64,000 nucleotides of DNA, from positions 119,048,989-119,112,988 of the forward strand of contig CM062815.1 of assembly GCA_031772625.1 (NCBI GenBank), given 5' to 3'. Below, one piece after another: positions 12,201 through 20,863 of this stretch. The position numbers were made by a program, and so were the translations under genes. Below the pieces are notes generated by a model that was given only the letters and a program-made list of their open reading frames with translations, did not search any database and was not told the origin of the DNA. Source of the DNA: Pinus tabuliformis. Lineage: Eukaryota > Streptophyta > Pinopsida > Pinales > Pinaceae. Within the stretch, counting starts at the first letter, position 1. Each line of letters starts with the position of its first letter.

Positions 12201-13279
12201 TAAGTGGCATTATCCCCAAGGGTAATTTCTAGATTAGTATCCCTTTCAACCATGTCAGAAAGTGCTTCCTTGAATCCGGTGATGTGTCTTGAGGCACCAC
12301 TATCGATTAGCCAGACATCCATAGTGTCGGGCGGAGATGCAGCTGAGAGAGCAGATATTAGAATATACTCATTTCTTTTATCAACAACATTAGACTCCTC
12401 ATACCTGGTATTTCTGGTCCTTTTAGAAGGTGGATGGTTTCCTTCAAAGTGAGCCTTCCTCTTTCCTTTGGATTTGTCATTTCTTTGATTCCCATTCCTT
12501 CGGTTGTTGTTGTTGTCGTCACTATCGGGAGAATTCTTCTGGAAGGGGCATTCTCTAGCATAGTGTCCAGTCCTATGGCAGGTGAAACATTTACCCTTCT
12601 TCTTTTGAGTCTTAGTCCTTCCTTTGTCCTTGGAACCACCAGAGTTCTTCTTTCGGGAATGAGCAACATAGGCAGCATTTCTTTCATTATCAAATTCCTT
12701 CATCCTTGTTTCTTCTTGCATACATCTAGACAGAAGCTCATCAAAGTTAGGGATGGTATTATTGTTGAGAATGGTAGTTGTGAATACTTGCCATTCATAT
12801 GGAAGTCCTCCAAGTGCGGTGAGAACCATCTCACGATCAGCTATTGTCTCCCCAATAGCTAGCAGATTGTTCCTGGTTTCGGTCAACTTCATAAAGAAAG
12901 TTTGAATAGACTCGTCTCGGCCCTTCTTCATATTCTTCAACTTGTTCTTGAGGAATAGCACTTGGTTCACATTGTTTACTCGGAACATAAGTATTAGTTT
13001 GTCATACATCTCCTTGGATGTGCCTAGTTCAGATATGTAGGTAACCAGACTCTTATTTATGGATTCCCTGATCAGCAGTTTTGCTCTGATTTCTCCCTTC
13101 TTATACTTGTGTTTAACAGCAGCAGAGGCATTTGATGGAGGTTCTTGAATCTTCCCTGTCACATGATCTAGGAGATCATGATCTTCTAATTTGAGATCTA
13201 ATAACATCTTCCAGGCATGGAAGTCATCACTTCCAGTCAGCTTGTCATTCTCCCTGAATTCAAGCTTAGAGGAATCCAT
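9233..13279 (-). CDS. Copia gag-pol polyprotein, 1348 aa
   Basis: A single open frame of 1348 residues, close to the 1328 residues of tobacco Tnt1. Order along the protein: gag capsid region (about 10-210); CCHC zinc knuckle CFTCHRTGHYAREC (about 231-244); aspartic protease with DSGAS (about 326); pre-integrase HHCC segment (about 440-510, ending CKGCAEGK); integrase core with FTDDFSR, TDNGTEY and NGVAERKN (about 525-690); Copia-type reverse transcriptase (about 860-1105) with YVDD near 1026; and RNase H (about 1150-1330) with TDADWAG and STAEAEY. Integrase before RT is diagnostic for Ty1/Copia. The start lies about 45 bp inside the primer site, as expected for the first gag codon. The frame looks whole. 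Activity cannot be judged from sequence alone. Open frames on the opposite strand here are shadows. Confidence 0.95.
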   Translation of the reverse strand: MDSSKLEFRENDKLTGSDDFHAWKMLLDLKLEDHDLLDHVTGKIQEPPSNASAAVKHKYKKGEIRAKLLIRESINKSLVTYISELGTSKEMYDKLILMFRVNNVNQVLFLKNKLKNMKKGRDESIQTFFMKLTETRNNLLAIGETIADREMVLTALGGLPYEWQVFTTTILNNNTIPNFDELLSRCMQEETRMKEFDNERNAAYVAHSRKKNSGGSKDKGRTKTQKKKGKCFTCHRTGHYARECPFQKNSPDSDDNNNNRRNGNQRNDKSKGKRKAHFEGNHPPSKRTRNTRYEESNVVDKRNEYILISALSAASPPDTMDVWLIDSGASRHITGFKEALSDMVERDTNLEITLGDNATYLVKGTGTVTLHLSQGQVLHLQDVLYVPKLKKNLVSVSAMEDKGFNVTFSDGKVLMWKKSFKEAISIGFRVGTLYQVGGSPLGAMTCDTIRQTELWHRRFGHLHYKALPEARKVVTGMPDLGNNHKGVCKGCAEGKHTRGPFPSSVTKTSEILQLVHSDLSGMLPVTSLGGCSYYMTFTDDFSRKTWIYFLKKKDEAFMWFRTFKALVENMTGKKIKILRTDNGTEYESNEFKDFCREAGIKRETTTAYTPEQNGVAERKNRTIVEAARAMLCDQGLPKFLWGEAANTAVYIQNRCPHSALDSKTPEEVFSGKKPDVSHFRIFGCPVYFHVPKEKRSKLDATGKKGMFVGYSETSKAYRVYVPGQREVEISHDVTFDEDASLKKVVDLPRSEENHEERPGNLEEPQDETMPDVEEPMDPIDPSPSLGKRPSWLRDTLEDAEGHAAPRGTFRESKKPCRYQGYLAAMSTIIQSEPGSFEEAIKHQVWKDAMHEEYEAIMKNDVWDVVPRPKDKSVVTAKWLYKIKHGSDGSAEKFKARFVARGFSQKEGIDYDDIFAPVARYTTIRSIIALVATQGWSLHQMDVKSAFLHGAIKEEVYVEQPLGFEVQDRDTYVCRLKKALYGLKQEPRAWYERMDSYLMKLCFTRSNADPNLYFKVEEGKPLILVLYVDDLFLTGDDPLIHQCKRELAAEFEMKDLGLMHYFLGLEVWQRPGEIFLSQGKYIVKLLERFGMVDCKSVSTPMELNFKKLSGSAAGPILANPTEYRQLIGALMFLVNTRPDICFAVNTLSQQMVEPHHFHWVGAKNLLRYLRGTINHGLRYTAGSVILRGYTDADWAGSVVDRKSTSGCCFNLGSASISWMSRKQKSVALSTAEAEYIAASMACCEAVWLRKLFSELFQHVLDTTVILCDNQSGIRMTENTVFHDRSKHIDIRYHFIRDMVQRGAVRLDHIGTDEQVADILTKPLGKVKFLTFRESLGVVERPYDVGPVGQ

Positions 13280-13324
13280 TTCCTTCGATGATGATTGCTA
13301 TAGATAGAGTTTGTCTTCACCTCA

Positions 13325-13336
13325 GCTCTGATACCA
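13325..13336 (-). other. Copia primer binding site, tRNA-iMet type
   Basis: The minus strand reads tggtatcagagc immediately inside the 5' LTR. This is the common plant initiator-methionine tRNA primer site used by many Copia elements. Confidence 0.92.
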
Positions 13337-14175
13337 TGTAAAGTTTTGTAGATGTTCTATGCTAAGAGCAATTTCACTTTTCTCACAGCAATCATACAAG
13401 TAGATAAGCAAAATGCAGATAGAACATATAAGCAGATCTTACAGAAGACAAATCAGAAACAAGAAAAATGTATGTGTTTGTTTCGGCGGTCAACAGGATG
13501 CTTCAACCAGCAAAGTCTCCTTTGGTCAGCCAGCCCAGCATGTGTCACAACAACCCTCCAACCAGTAGATGAGTCAACCCAAGTCAGTTCTACAAAAGTC
13601 AACGCTGTCCTGAAAAGTCAACACAGGGGCAGCAAGCTAAAAGTCAACGCAGCAGCAAAACGGTCAACCCTTTGACCTCGATTTTTGTGCCAGGTAGTAT
13701 GGCCTTCAAAAATCGAACCTCCCACAAGTTTTCAGCTTGTTTGGACCAAGCGTTGACCAAAGTCAACGCTGGTCAAACTTCTGCGAAACCCTAGCAGCAG
13801 AAAAATCCTCTTCGTCCTTCCCACGTGTGGCTGAAATTCATCCTCCAGGTAGCTCGTACTTTTTAGGATGAGAGAGGAAGATGTGAGTTGTTTTTGTGAT
13901 CAAATTCTCTCCAACTTTTCCTGTATATATATATCCATCAATGAGGGTGTGTGACACATCTGTTGGGCATGTGAGCCTACATTACAAAACTGGCTGACCT
14001 TTGTACATATAATTTATTAAGAATAATAAATTCAAAATATAAGTTCTGCTCATCAGATTAAGACTATTTTTATATGGATTTTACACCTCTCAGAAAGAGG
14101 AATCCAACAAAAATATTAGCCTCTTAATCTGAGCATCAGAACATGGAGTTTGGACCTAGTTGTCCAAATTTAACA
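13337..14175 (-). repeat. Copia 5' LTR
   Basis: About 839 bp, partner of 7934-8779 and slightly shorter through one small indel. It has the same TG...CA ends, the same TATA-like box (about 13921-13935) and the same cluster of GTCAA words. Transcription of the element would begin inside this copy and run leftward. Confidence 0.95.
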
Positions 14176-14180
14176 CCTAG
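14176..14180. repeat. target-site duplication CCTAG (right copy)
   Basis: Identical to 7929-7933. Confidence 0.9.
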
Positions 14181-15700
14181 CCCTCACCTGATTTCGAAAT
14201 ATTATTGAAATGAATTTATTAGTAATCTCCAAGTCGGCTCAAATTATTGGAGGGAAATCTTTTATTTTTGAAATTCAAATTTAAAATTGAAGGTCGGCTT
14301 CAAAGTCGGCTCACCCAAGGGTTGCGACCCTTCATCAATCGTGATCAACTATAAATACCTCATAGGGCTGATCTCCAAAAGCAGCTCGATGGCTCTGAGA
14401 TTTCAATGGCTTCTCTCTGTGGATTCTCGCAAGTATTAGGAACTCTGTAATGGCATGGATTCTATGTTCTCGCATGGCACAGGTCCCTTGGAATTCGCAT
14501 GGCATGATTCTCTGTTCTTGCTTGGTTCAGATACTCTGTAATGGCACGGACATAACTCTGAGATCTTCGCATGAATTTTGTTCTGAGATATTTGCATGGA
14601 TTTAGCTCTGAGGTCTTCGCATTGTTCTGAACATCACATGAGGTCTGAGCGCTTTGGTATCTTCTCTTTGCATGGCACAACGCATTGGCTTATGGCTCTG
14701 TCTCACTATGGCTCTCTGTCTCGCATCCTTTGGCATCTCAGGGATCTTGCTCCCAGTCATGCTCTTGGTTATGTGAATATCCTCTGCGATGGTATTTCTG
14801 CAGATCTCTCTGCCTATGGTGTCTCTCTTTATCACAATAATATGGTTAGGTTATATTTTGGGCATCCTTTGCATAATATGTATGAACTAAGCACACAGTC
14901 ATTGATTCTCTGCATAATTTCAGTCATGGTGTCTTTAGCACACAGTCACAATACAGTTTGTATGGCAGAGTTACAGGTCATGTCTAATATCATTATGTAT
15001 GATTACGCTCAGCTCAGTGATCTTTATACATTACAGTTTAGTATTATGGTCTTGCTCAGCACAGTGCTATTTATGCTCTCGCAGTAGTACTGTGTCATAG
15101 TACAGTTACTATGTATGATCTCTGTTGGCATCTTAACGGCATGTTTTTCACAGTTCTGGTATATGGCAACTCGGAATAAGTGGTATCTTTTGGTTGATAT
15201 TTTGTGCCATCTCCAAGAGATATGCAGAGACTCTTCTCTAAGAGAAACTCTTATCATAGACGAGACAGTGTTGGTTATTATAATTATGGCATCACAGATA
15301 TGTTTGGCACTACAATTGGCATCACAAGATCCTATCTCCATCAGTAACCCTAGTCATTATATATGAAGATATGAGACAGTGTAACAATATATTGATGTCA
15401 GTGTTATGTGGTAGTCTTGTTCACAAACGAAGCTGTGAACAAGATGGATTAAGCCCGGGATAGCTTGATGTATTATTGCTCAAGATATTTTGTACCTTGT
15501 ACCCCTCTGTTGAACTTTTGATGACAATTTAATATAAGAAGAAGAATTATGAAGGGTTTCCCCCCTTGTGCGGTTTTGCCCTAGTCTCTGACCAAAATCA
15601 TTGTGTCCCTTGTGCATGCTTTTCTTCTTATGTTCTTTTATGTTCCGCTGCTATAATGATATCATTGTTCTTTCTATATAATTGCTAATGATGCTTAAAT
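14181..15700 (+). mobile_element. LTR fragment with TATA box and U5-like end
   Basis: Plus-strand LTR-like segment. It has GTCGGCT words at 14230-14310, a TATA-like ctataaatac at 14349-14358, then about 1.1 kb of leader made of recurring gcatgg and ctctgag words. An R-like segment follows (tgaacttttgatgac near 15510, taatataagaagaag near 15530). It ends in a U5-like module with gggtttcccccc and gttttgccctag near 15556-15585. The same R and U5 words recur at 17720-17790, so both belong to one LTR family. The Copia element inserted next to its left edge. No partner LTR or target duplication was found. Confidence 0.5.
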
Positions 15701-15774
15701 GCTATGGGGTGAATGTAATATGAAATGATGAAATGCAATTAACTAAAGCAAAGAACAATGTGGCCCTAAGAAAA

Positions 15775-15930
15775 ATTAACACATAGGGGCACCTCCCCCA
15801 AGGTGGGGGGTGCACCCCCCACGTTTCCCACACTCCAATGATGGGGAAAAGCCTAGATAAATGTTTCCCCACATCCCCCTTTGGGGGAAACTCAAGAAAA
15901 TGCATGGCGAAATGTTTCCCCAATGTGGGG
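15775..15930. repeat. GC-rich island with ACGTTTCCC words
   Basis: Third GC-rich island: cacctcccccaaggtggggg forms a short palindrome near 15790-15815, followed by ccccacgtttcccac, tgtttccccac and tgtttccccaat. It shares the gtttcccc word with the islands at 0.73-0.92 and 1.99-2.1 kb. Confidence 0.5.
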
Positions 15931-17235
15931 TGTTGAAGAATGTAACTAGTGTCGGTCTTCATAATTGTACTTGAGTCATAATAAAATGTATTTATCAAAA
16001 GAAATAAAAAGAAATTTTATTATTAAATAAATTGACTTATTAAAGCATGGGTTTCATGCTTGGGTCAATTGTTTTTAGGTCAAAGCCTCCAATGAAGGCT
16101 TCTAGGGTTTATGTCAAGTGTCCTTTTCTGTGTCATATTGTAAAGAACCCTTCTTGGGATTTATTTGTCAAAGAATAATTTTATTTTATCGTAAAATAGG
16201 TCAATTAGACCTCCTCCACCAAGTCGGCCTCAAACTAGACAAGTCAGCCTTAACTGGGCAGCAGAATCACTATATAAAGGCAGCAACTCGACCTCATTTG
16301 TCACACACTCACAACAAGTTCGATCTGCCACTTCTGAGGCCAGAAAAAGTGTGAATTTCAAGGAAAAAGAAGAAGGAGAATAACAAAGGAGGAGGTCTCT
16401 CACAAGCATAAGAAGTCAAAACTAACTCTCTTTTTCCCACACATGTGAATCTGTGGAACTACTGGAAGGGCCGAAATTCTGTAGTTGTTGGGGTGGCCGA
16501 AATTCTAAAGTTGTTGGTGAAGCTGGGGCCGAAATTTCTAGGTTGATGTAGGGTTGTAGTTGTTGGACAAGAAGAGACGGTTGAAGGTTGCAATATCTCA
16601 TTGGTGTTGAAAGATGTAACTAGGTTCGGTCTTCATAATGACATGTAACTATGATTTTATGAAAAGAGATGAAAATAAGAAAAATGAAAATTATTATATT
16701 GACTTGCTTCAGGGGGTTTTATGAGCATGGATTTTTCTTTTGAGTCAAGACTCCCATTGAGAGTCTTTAGGATTTATTTGTCATTAGTCATAAAATATAA
16801 GAGTCATTGTCATGTAAATGAAGTCATGTTACACTTTGTAAAAAGTCATATTGTCTATGTAAAATATCCTCCAAAGAACTTGTCACCAAACCTCTTCAAG
16901 TCGGCCTACAAACATCGAAGGAGTTGCCAGAACAAGTTGACGTACATCTAGCTGTCAAGTCGGCCTAAAGACCCAGAGAAGAGGAGTATAAGTAGGGGAA
17001 CTAGGCCTCCATTCTAAGCATCAAGTTCAAACTCAATTCCAACGAAGAAGTGCAGAAAGAAGTGCGAAAAGGAGGCAGTAAGAAAGGGTTTTCTCTAAGG
17101 TAAAAAGGACACTCTTCTAGGGTATAGAAGGAAGAATCTTGTTAAATTTGGCAACTAGGGCCAAACTTCACCTTACATAGCTCATATGAGGCAGCTGATA
17201 TTTTTATTGGATACCTAAAGATCATCTCATTCTGA
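15931..17235 (+). mobile_element. two head-to-tail LTR-like units (starts 15931 and 16605)
   Basis: Two related units start tgttgaagaatgtaac (15931) and tgttgaaagatgtaac (16605) and continue with matching words (cggtcttcataat, gggtttcatg versus ttttatgagcatgg, aagtcggcct). The first has a TATA-like tatataaagg at 16270-16278; the second has gtataagtagggg near 16988. Unit length is about 674 bp. They look like diverged solo LTRs or an LTR pair that lost its interior. No open frame of note. Confidence 0.45.
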
Positions 17236-17870
17236 CATGTACAAATGGAATCCGAATTATGAATTTATTTTGTTTATGGATAAATTGTCAAGGTCGGCCA
17301 GCAAACTAATGTAGGCTCAGAAGCCCAACAGTCACGTCTATTCATCCTCAACGTTTGCATATAAATACAAGATGTCTCCTCCTCATTTAGACACTTCGCT
17401 CACTCACATATCTCTCTCTCCTTCATTGATTGGGTACAGATTTCTGAGGCAACTCTCCACACGTGCGAAGAAGGGCAGCTTTGTTCCTGTGTTGACCAAA
17501 GTTGCATGAAGTGTTTTTGACCAACATTGACCAGCAACGTTAACCTGTTTGACTGCGGTTTTGTGATGGTTATCTCTGTTTGGGCAGGCCGCATTTCTAG
17601 GCACATAAAACGAGGCAGATCGTACTGTTTTACCAGCGTTGACTTTCTGTAGCTGCTATTTGTTGGGATAGACTTCATTGTAATTGGGCAAGTGATTATT
17701 ACATATTGTACTCTCTCTCTCTACTGAACTTTTGAAGAATAATAAGAAGAATTAATCAAAGAGTTTCAAAACATTGGGGTTTGTCCCTGGTTGGCGCCAC
17801 ATCTTGTGTCCTCTTGTCTTGGCTTGTTTTCTCAACTCTATTGTTATTGTTTATGTTTTATATGCATTTT
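17236..17870 (+). mobile_element. LTR fragment with TATA box and TTGAC cluster
   Basis: A gtcggcc word near 17292, TATA-like catataaatac at 17359-17369, then a leader with at least five TTGAC words (17490-17645). It then has the R-like words tgaacttttgaag and aataataagaagaatt (17725-17755) and a U5-like end gggtttgtccctggttggcg (17779-17798). It is a shorter relative of the LTR fragment at 14.18-15.7 kb. Confidence 0.5.
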
Positions 17871-17999
17871 ACTATCATGTTGATGTGATTGCTAATCTGG
17901 ATATTGATATTGGGCTAATAAGAAAATTGAAGTAAAATTGCTCTTAAGCATAGAACATACCATTGTTATCCAAAATTAACAAATCTTCTGGGTAAATCA

Positions 18000-18330
18000 A
18001 AGCAGAATCTTCTGGAGCAGCAAAGTAGATTCCTCTAGGCCAGCAGATTCGTATGGGACAACGAAGTAGATTCTTTTGGGGCAGCAGAATCTCCTGGGGC
18101 AACAGAATCTCCTGGGGCAGCAGTATCTTCTGGGGCAATGAAGAAGGAATCTTCTGAGAAGCAGTGAATAGGTTTCTTATAGGATAGCAAAGGAAGGAAT
18201 CCTTTGGAATAGAATAGTAGAGACCGAGTTTCTCTAGAAGACCTAAAGACCGAGATTCTCTAGGGCAATTGTGAAGGTGCAGCATAAGAAGTAGAGACCG
18301 ATTTTCTCTAGAAGGAGCAAGAGAAGGAAG
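18000..18330. repeat. short-unit minisatellite (cagaatctcctgggg)
   Basis: Between about 18003 and 18145 an approximately 18 bp unit built on cagaatctcctggggca is repeated with variation. From 18210 to 18315 a second word, agagaccga.ttctctagaag, recurs three times. The 146-codon minus-strand open frame over this stretch shows an ILLPQE repeat that only reflects the minisatellite, so it is not called a gene. Confidence 0.55.
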
Positions 18331-18423
18331 GACAAGGAAGACTAGGTTGGTGACAAAGTTTTGGAAATAGGATACTAGAGTCAAGGGTCAATGTCATGGT
18401 CTTGGTAATTATCAATGGAAGAC

Positions 18424-18880
18424 CTAGAAGAAGAACTTTATCGAGTTTTCCTCTCTAAAGGTGAGAGGTTTTGGCCCTGGATGGAGAAGCCTATATTTTG
18501 TGTCACTTGTCTTTATTTTTGGTAATTGTCTTGATGAAAAAGAACACACTAATAGACTAACAAAGTGAAAGATCATAAGAAACTGAAGAACAAGCATATC
18601 ACAAGCAATTATCAAGCAGAGAAATTGTTAACATTGAATGCCCTAGATTTCTCAACAATTGGAAGTCTGACTTGGTAGAGGAGGAGGGTCTATCGGTCTA
18701 GGGTCCTGGTCTATCTCATTTGAATTACTGAAGGAAGAGTTTTTGACTGGGTTTTCCCCGATATAGGGGTTTTGCCCTGGTTGTGCGCCTACATTTGGTG
18801 TCCTTGATCTTCGTGTTTTGGTTTTGGTAATTACTTGATGAACTAAAATAAAAGAAGAACATAGAAAAGATAATAATAAT
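18424..18880 (+). repeat. two U5-like LTR modules
   Basis: Two related segments (about 18424-18560 and 18735-18860) each read: gagttttcc-like start, ggttttggccctgg or ggttttgccctgg, a short spacer, tttgtgtcacttgtc or ttggtgtccttgatc, then ttttggtaatt.cttgatgaa. This matches the U5-like ends at 15.56 and 17.78 kb. They are LTR end debris repeated in tandem; no LTR start or TATA box goes with them. Confidence 0.45.
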
Positions 18881-18954
18881 TCAAAGAAATCACAAGTAAT
18901 TATCAACAATGGAATATCTTTCTGCCTTTCCGAATTTCTAACATGTGGAACATG

Positions 18955-19030
18955 TTTCCTCAAAAGAGGGCCATCTAAGCATCCTCCCTACCCCATAAGG
19001 GGGATGCCTAGGCACTCCCCCCCTAGATTT
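18955..19030. repeat. GC-rich island
   Basis: Fourth small GC-rich patch (gcatcctccctaccccataa, then gggggatgcctagg and cactcccccccta). It is weaker than the first three and lacks the full gtttcccc palindrome. Confidence 0.35.
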
Positions 19031-20857
19031 CTTGCCTAACAACCCATGAAGATAGAAATAATATAAGGGATAGAGCTTTGAGGAGCCTAGGACCTTAGTA
19101 ATTAAAGTGGCATTCTCCTTTATCTCACCTTTTCTATACTTTTACTTGAATTTTTAATATTACCATTAATTGTTTCAAGATGTTGGAGAGTGGTTCCAAC
19201 CTCATCGGACTTCATATGGAGAAAGTAGAATTTCATATCCCATTTAGAATTCAGTAGACTTAACAGTTATCCAAATTTCAAGATGGGTAGGATTATAGCA
19301 TTTCCACTATATTGCACAATGATGAATTTGTATAGGATGAATTGTTGGGATTTTATCATTATTATTTTTATATTTTATAGCTTTAGAGACAGGAACCCCT
19401 ATGCTAGGGACCCCAACATCCCTTCACACCCCTTGAATTTTTCTAAAATTTGCGGGTGCTCCCACACATCCCCCTTGTGTGTCTCCTTGCCCTGTACTCC
19501 CTGTCCTGAAAATTTGGTGGAACAGAGTATATACCCATTAGATATCTACCAAGCACAAGTTTGAGATGGTTTTGAGGGGAAGAGGCATGCTAGATAACAT
19601 AATTGGGTATGATCATGGACAGTAGTTAGGAGCTTCACTACCAACATGTAAGCATGTCTGCGTTTCCAACTTTCCATAAACCATAGAATGAGGCCTCAAT
19701 GGATATCATGGCCCATAAATTAGTAAGCTAAACCTTAGCCTTCGTTTACCCCAGATGAACCCTTAATTGGTCTTCTAAATTTCTAATATCATAATTTGTG
19801 CTTGTAAATGGCATTATCATACATTGTACAAGTTGTAGACATTTACATTGACCAGGGTTATTGCTGCTGAACCAGGCAGCATTACTTCCTCTTAGAACTA
19901 CCTAACACAATGTTCACTAGTACATGGACAAGTTAGCAATACAAGTTAGAAGGATCAAAGGCTATTAAATGATAGCAAAGTTCTTGGTTAGCAAGTTACA
20001 ACATACTCTTGTTATAAGTTTAAAAAAAGAATTAGCACTGAAAATAGAGCAATTGCATTCAAGAAGATATAACCAAAACCAAGATTGAGTGCAACTTTAC
20101 AAGAAAGTTAGAACCAAGGTCAATGGAGTAATTGGCCAATAGATAACCTTCTGTCCCAAAGTATACAATGTCAGAGTATCATCCCTTCTTTTTGTGGATA
20201 TTTATATGCAGTGTTCTTCTTTTATCTAACTTCACACATTAACACAAAGCAATAACATCAATCAATGTTTCCAATGAAGTTGCATCCCCTCAAGAATGAT
20301 GGCAAATCAAAAAAGTTGACCTGCCACTCACAATAACAGACTCAAATAATAATGATTATTATTATGTTTCTTACCAGTGGTCAACGTGGACCAAACTGAC
20401 ACCCTAAAATAAACTGTAACTTCGAGTAAAAATTGAATAGAAGACCTAAGACGATATCTTGCCCTTTGATTCAAACTTGATGTTCTTGCATGCTACTCCC
20501 AATTGTAACAGGCAAAACCTTCCCTACAGGGTTTCCAAAGCAAGCTGGGCCTTTTGCACTTACAGAAAATAGTAAAAAATTACAATAAAGATCATTATAC
20601 AATAATGCTAAAACTGCAAGCATGGCAGGCAAGAAGCCCGACAATTTTTATATGCTCTACTTTACATCTCAAATGATGTAAAAAAGCTCACACAGGTTTG
20701 CTAAGCATGATCATATTATCATACCAAGAATCAAATAGTCAAGCAATCCCAAATAGGCCTTTCCCTGAACAATACCTACATTTTTTATAAACCACAAAGT
20801 GTAGGCCTCGTATTCTACACATCTTCCACAAGTTGAAGAATAGAATGTGATTAAAGA
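19031..20857. other. unassigned; probably ARF intron sequence
   Basis: No exon, RNA gene or TE boundary is visible. A fifth C-rich patch lies at 19385-19510 (ggaacccc, cctgtactccctgtcctg). The minus-strand donor of the last visible ARF exon opens into this stretch, and no stretch here encodes the auxin-response middle region. It is therefore best read as part of a long intron, or as non-genic DNA if the gene is truncated. Confidence 0.45.
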
Positions 20858-20863
20858 CTATAC

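Larger units (their letters stand above)
7934..14175 (-). mobile_element. Ty1/Copia LTR retrotransposon, Tork/Tnt1-like, looks whole
   Basis: A 6242 bp element on the minus strand with everything expected: two near-identical LTRs with TG...CA ends, a perfect CCTAG target duplication, an initiator-Met primer site touching the 5' LTR, a purine tract touching the 3' LTR, and one long gag-pol frame. The LTRs differ by roughly six or seven substitutions and one short indel over about 840 bp (under 1 percent by eye), so it is the youngest insertion in the window. If a slow conifer-like rate near 2e-9 per site per year applies (an assumption), that is about two million years. The Tork/Tnt1 assignment rests on polyprotein length and the primer site type and is moderate; the Copia assignment is firm from the domain order (integrase before RT). 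Confidence 0.96.

Noticed and set aside
9495-12862. Many plus-strand open frames of 60-145 codons opposite the Copia polyprotein
   Set aside because: They lie antisense to a long conserved frame and show no domains; they are shadows of the gag-pol codon pattern.
17944-18384. 146-codon minus-strand frame with an ILLPQE repeat
   Set aside because: The repeat is the translation of a DNA minisatellite, and the frame has no recognisable start context or domain.
20400-20860. Possible eighth ARF exon just downstream of the last visible donor
   Set aside because: No reading frame on the minus strand gives the expected words of the auxin-response region (such as LDPVRWP or WRCLLVRWD).
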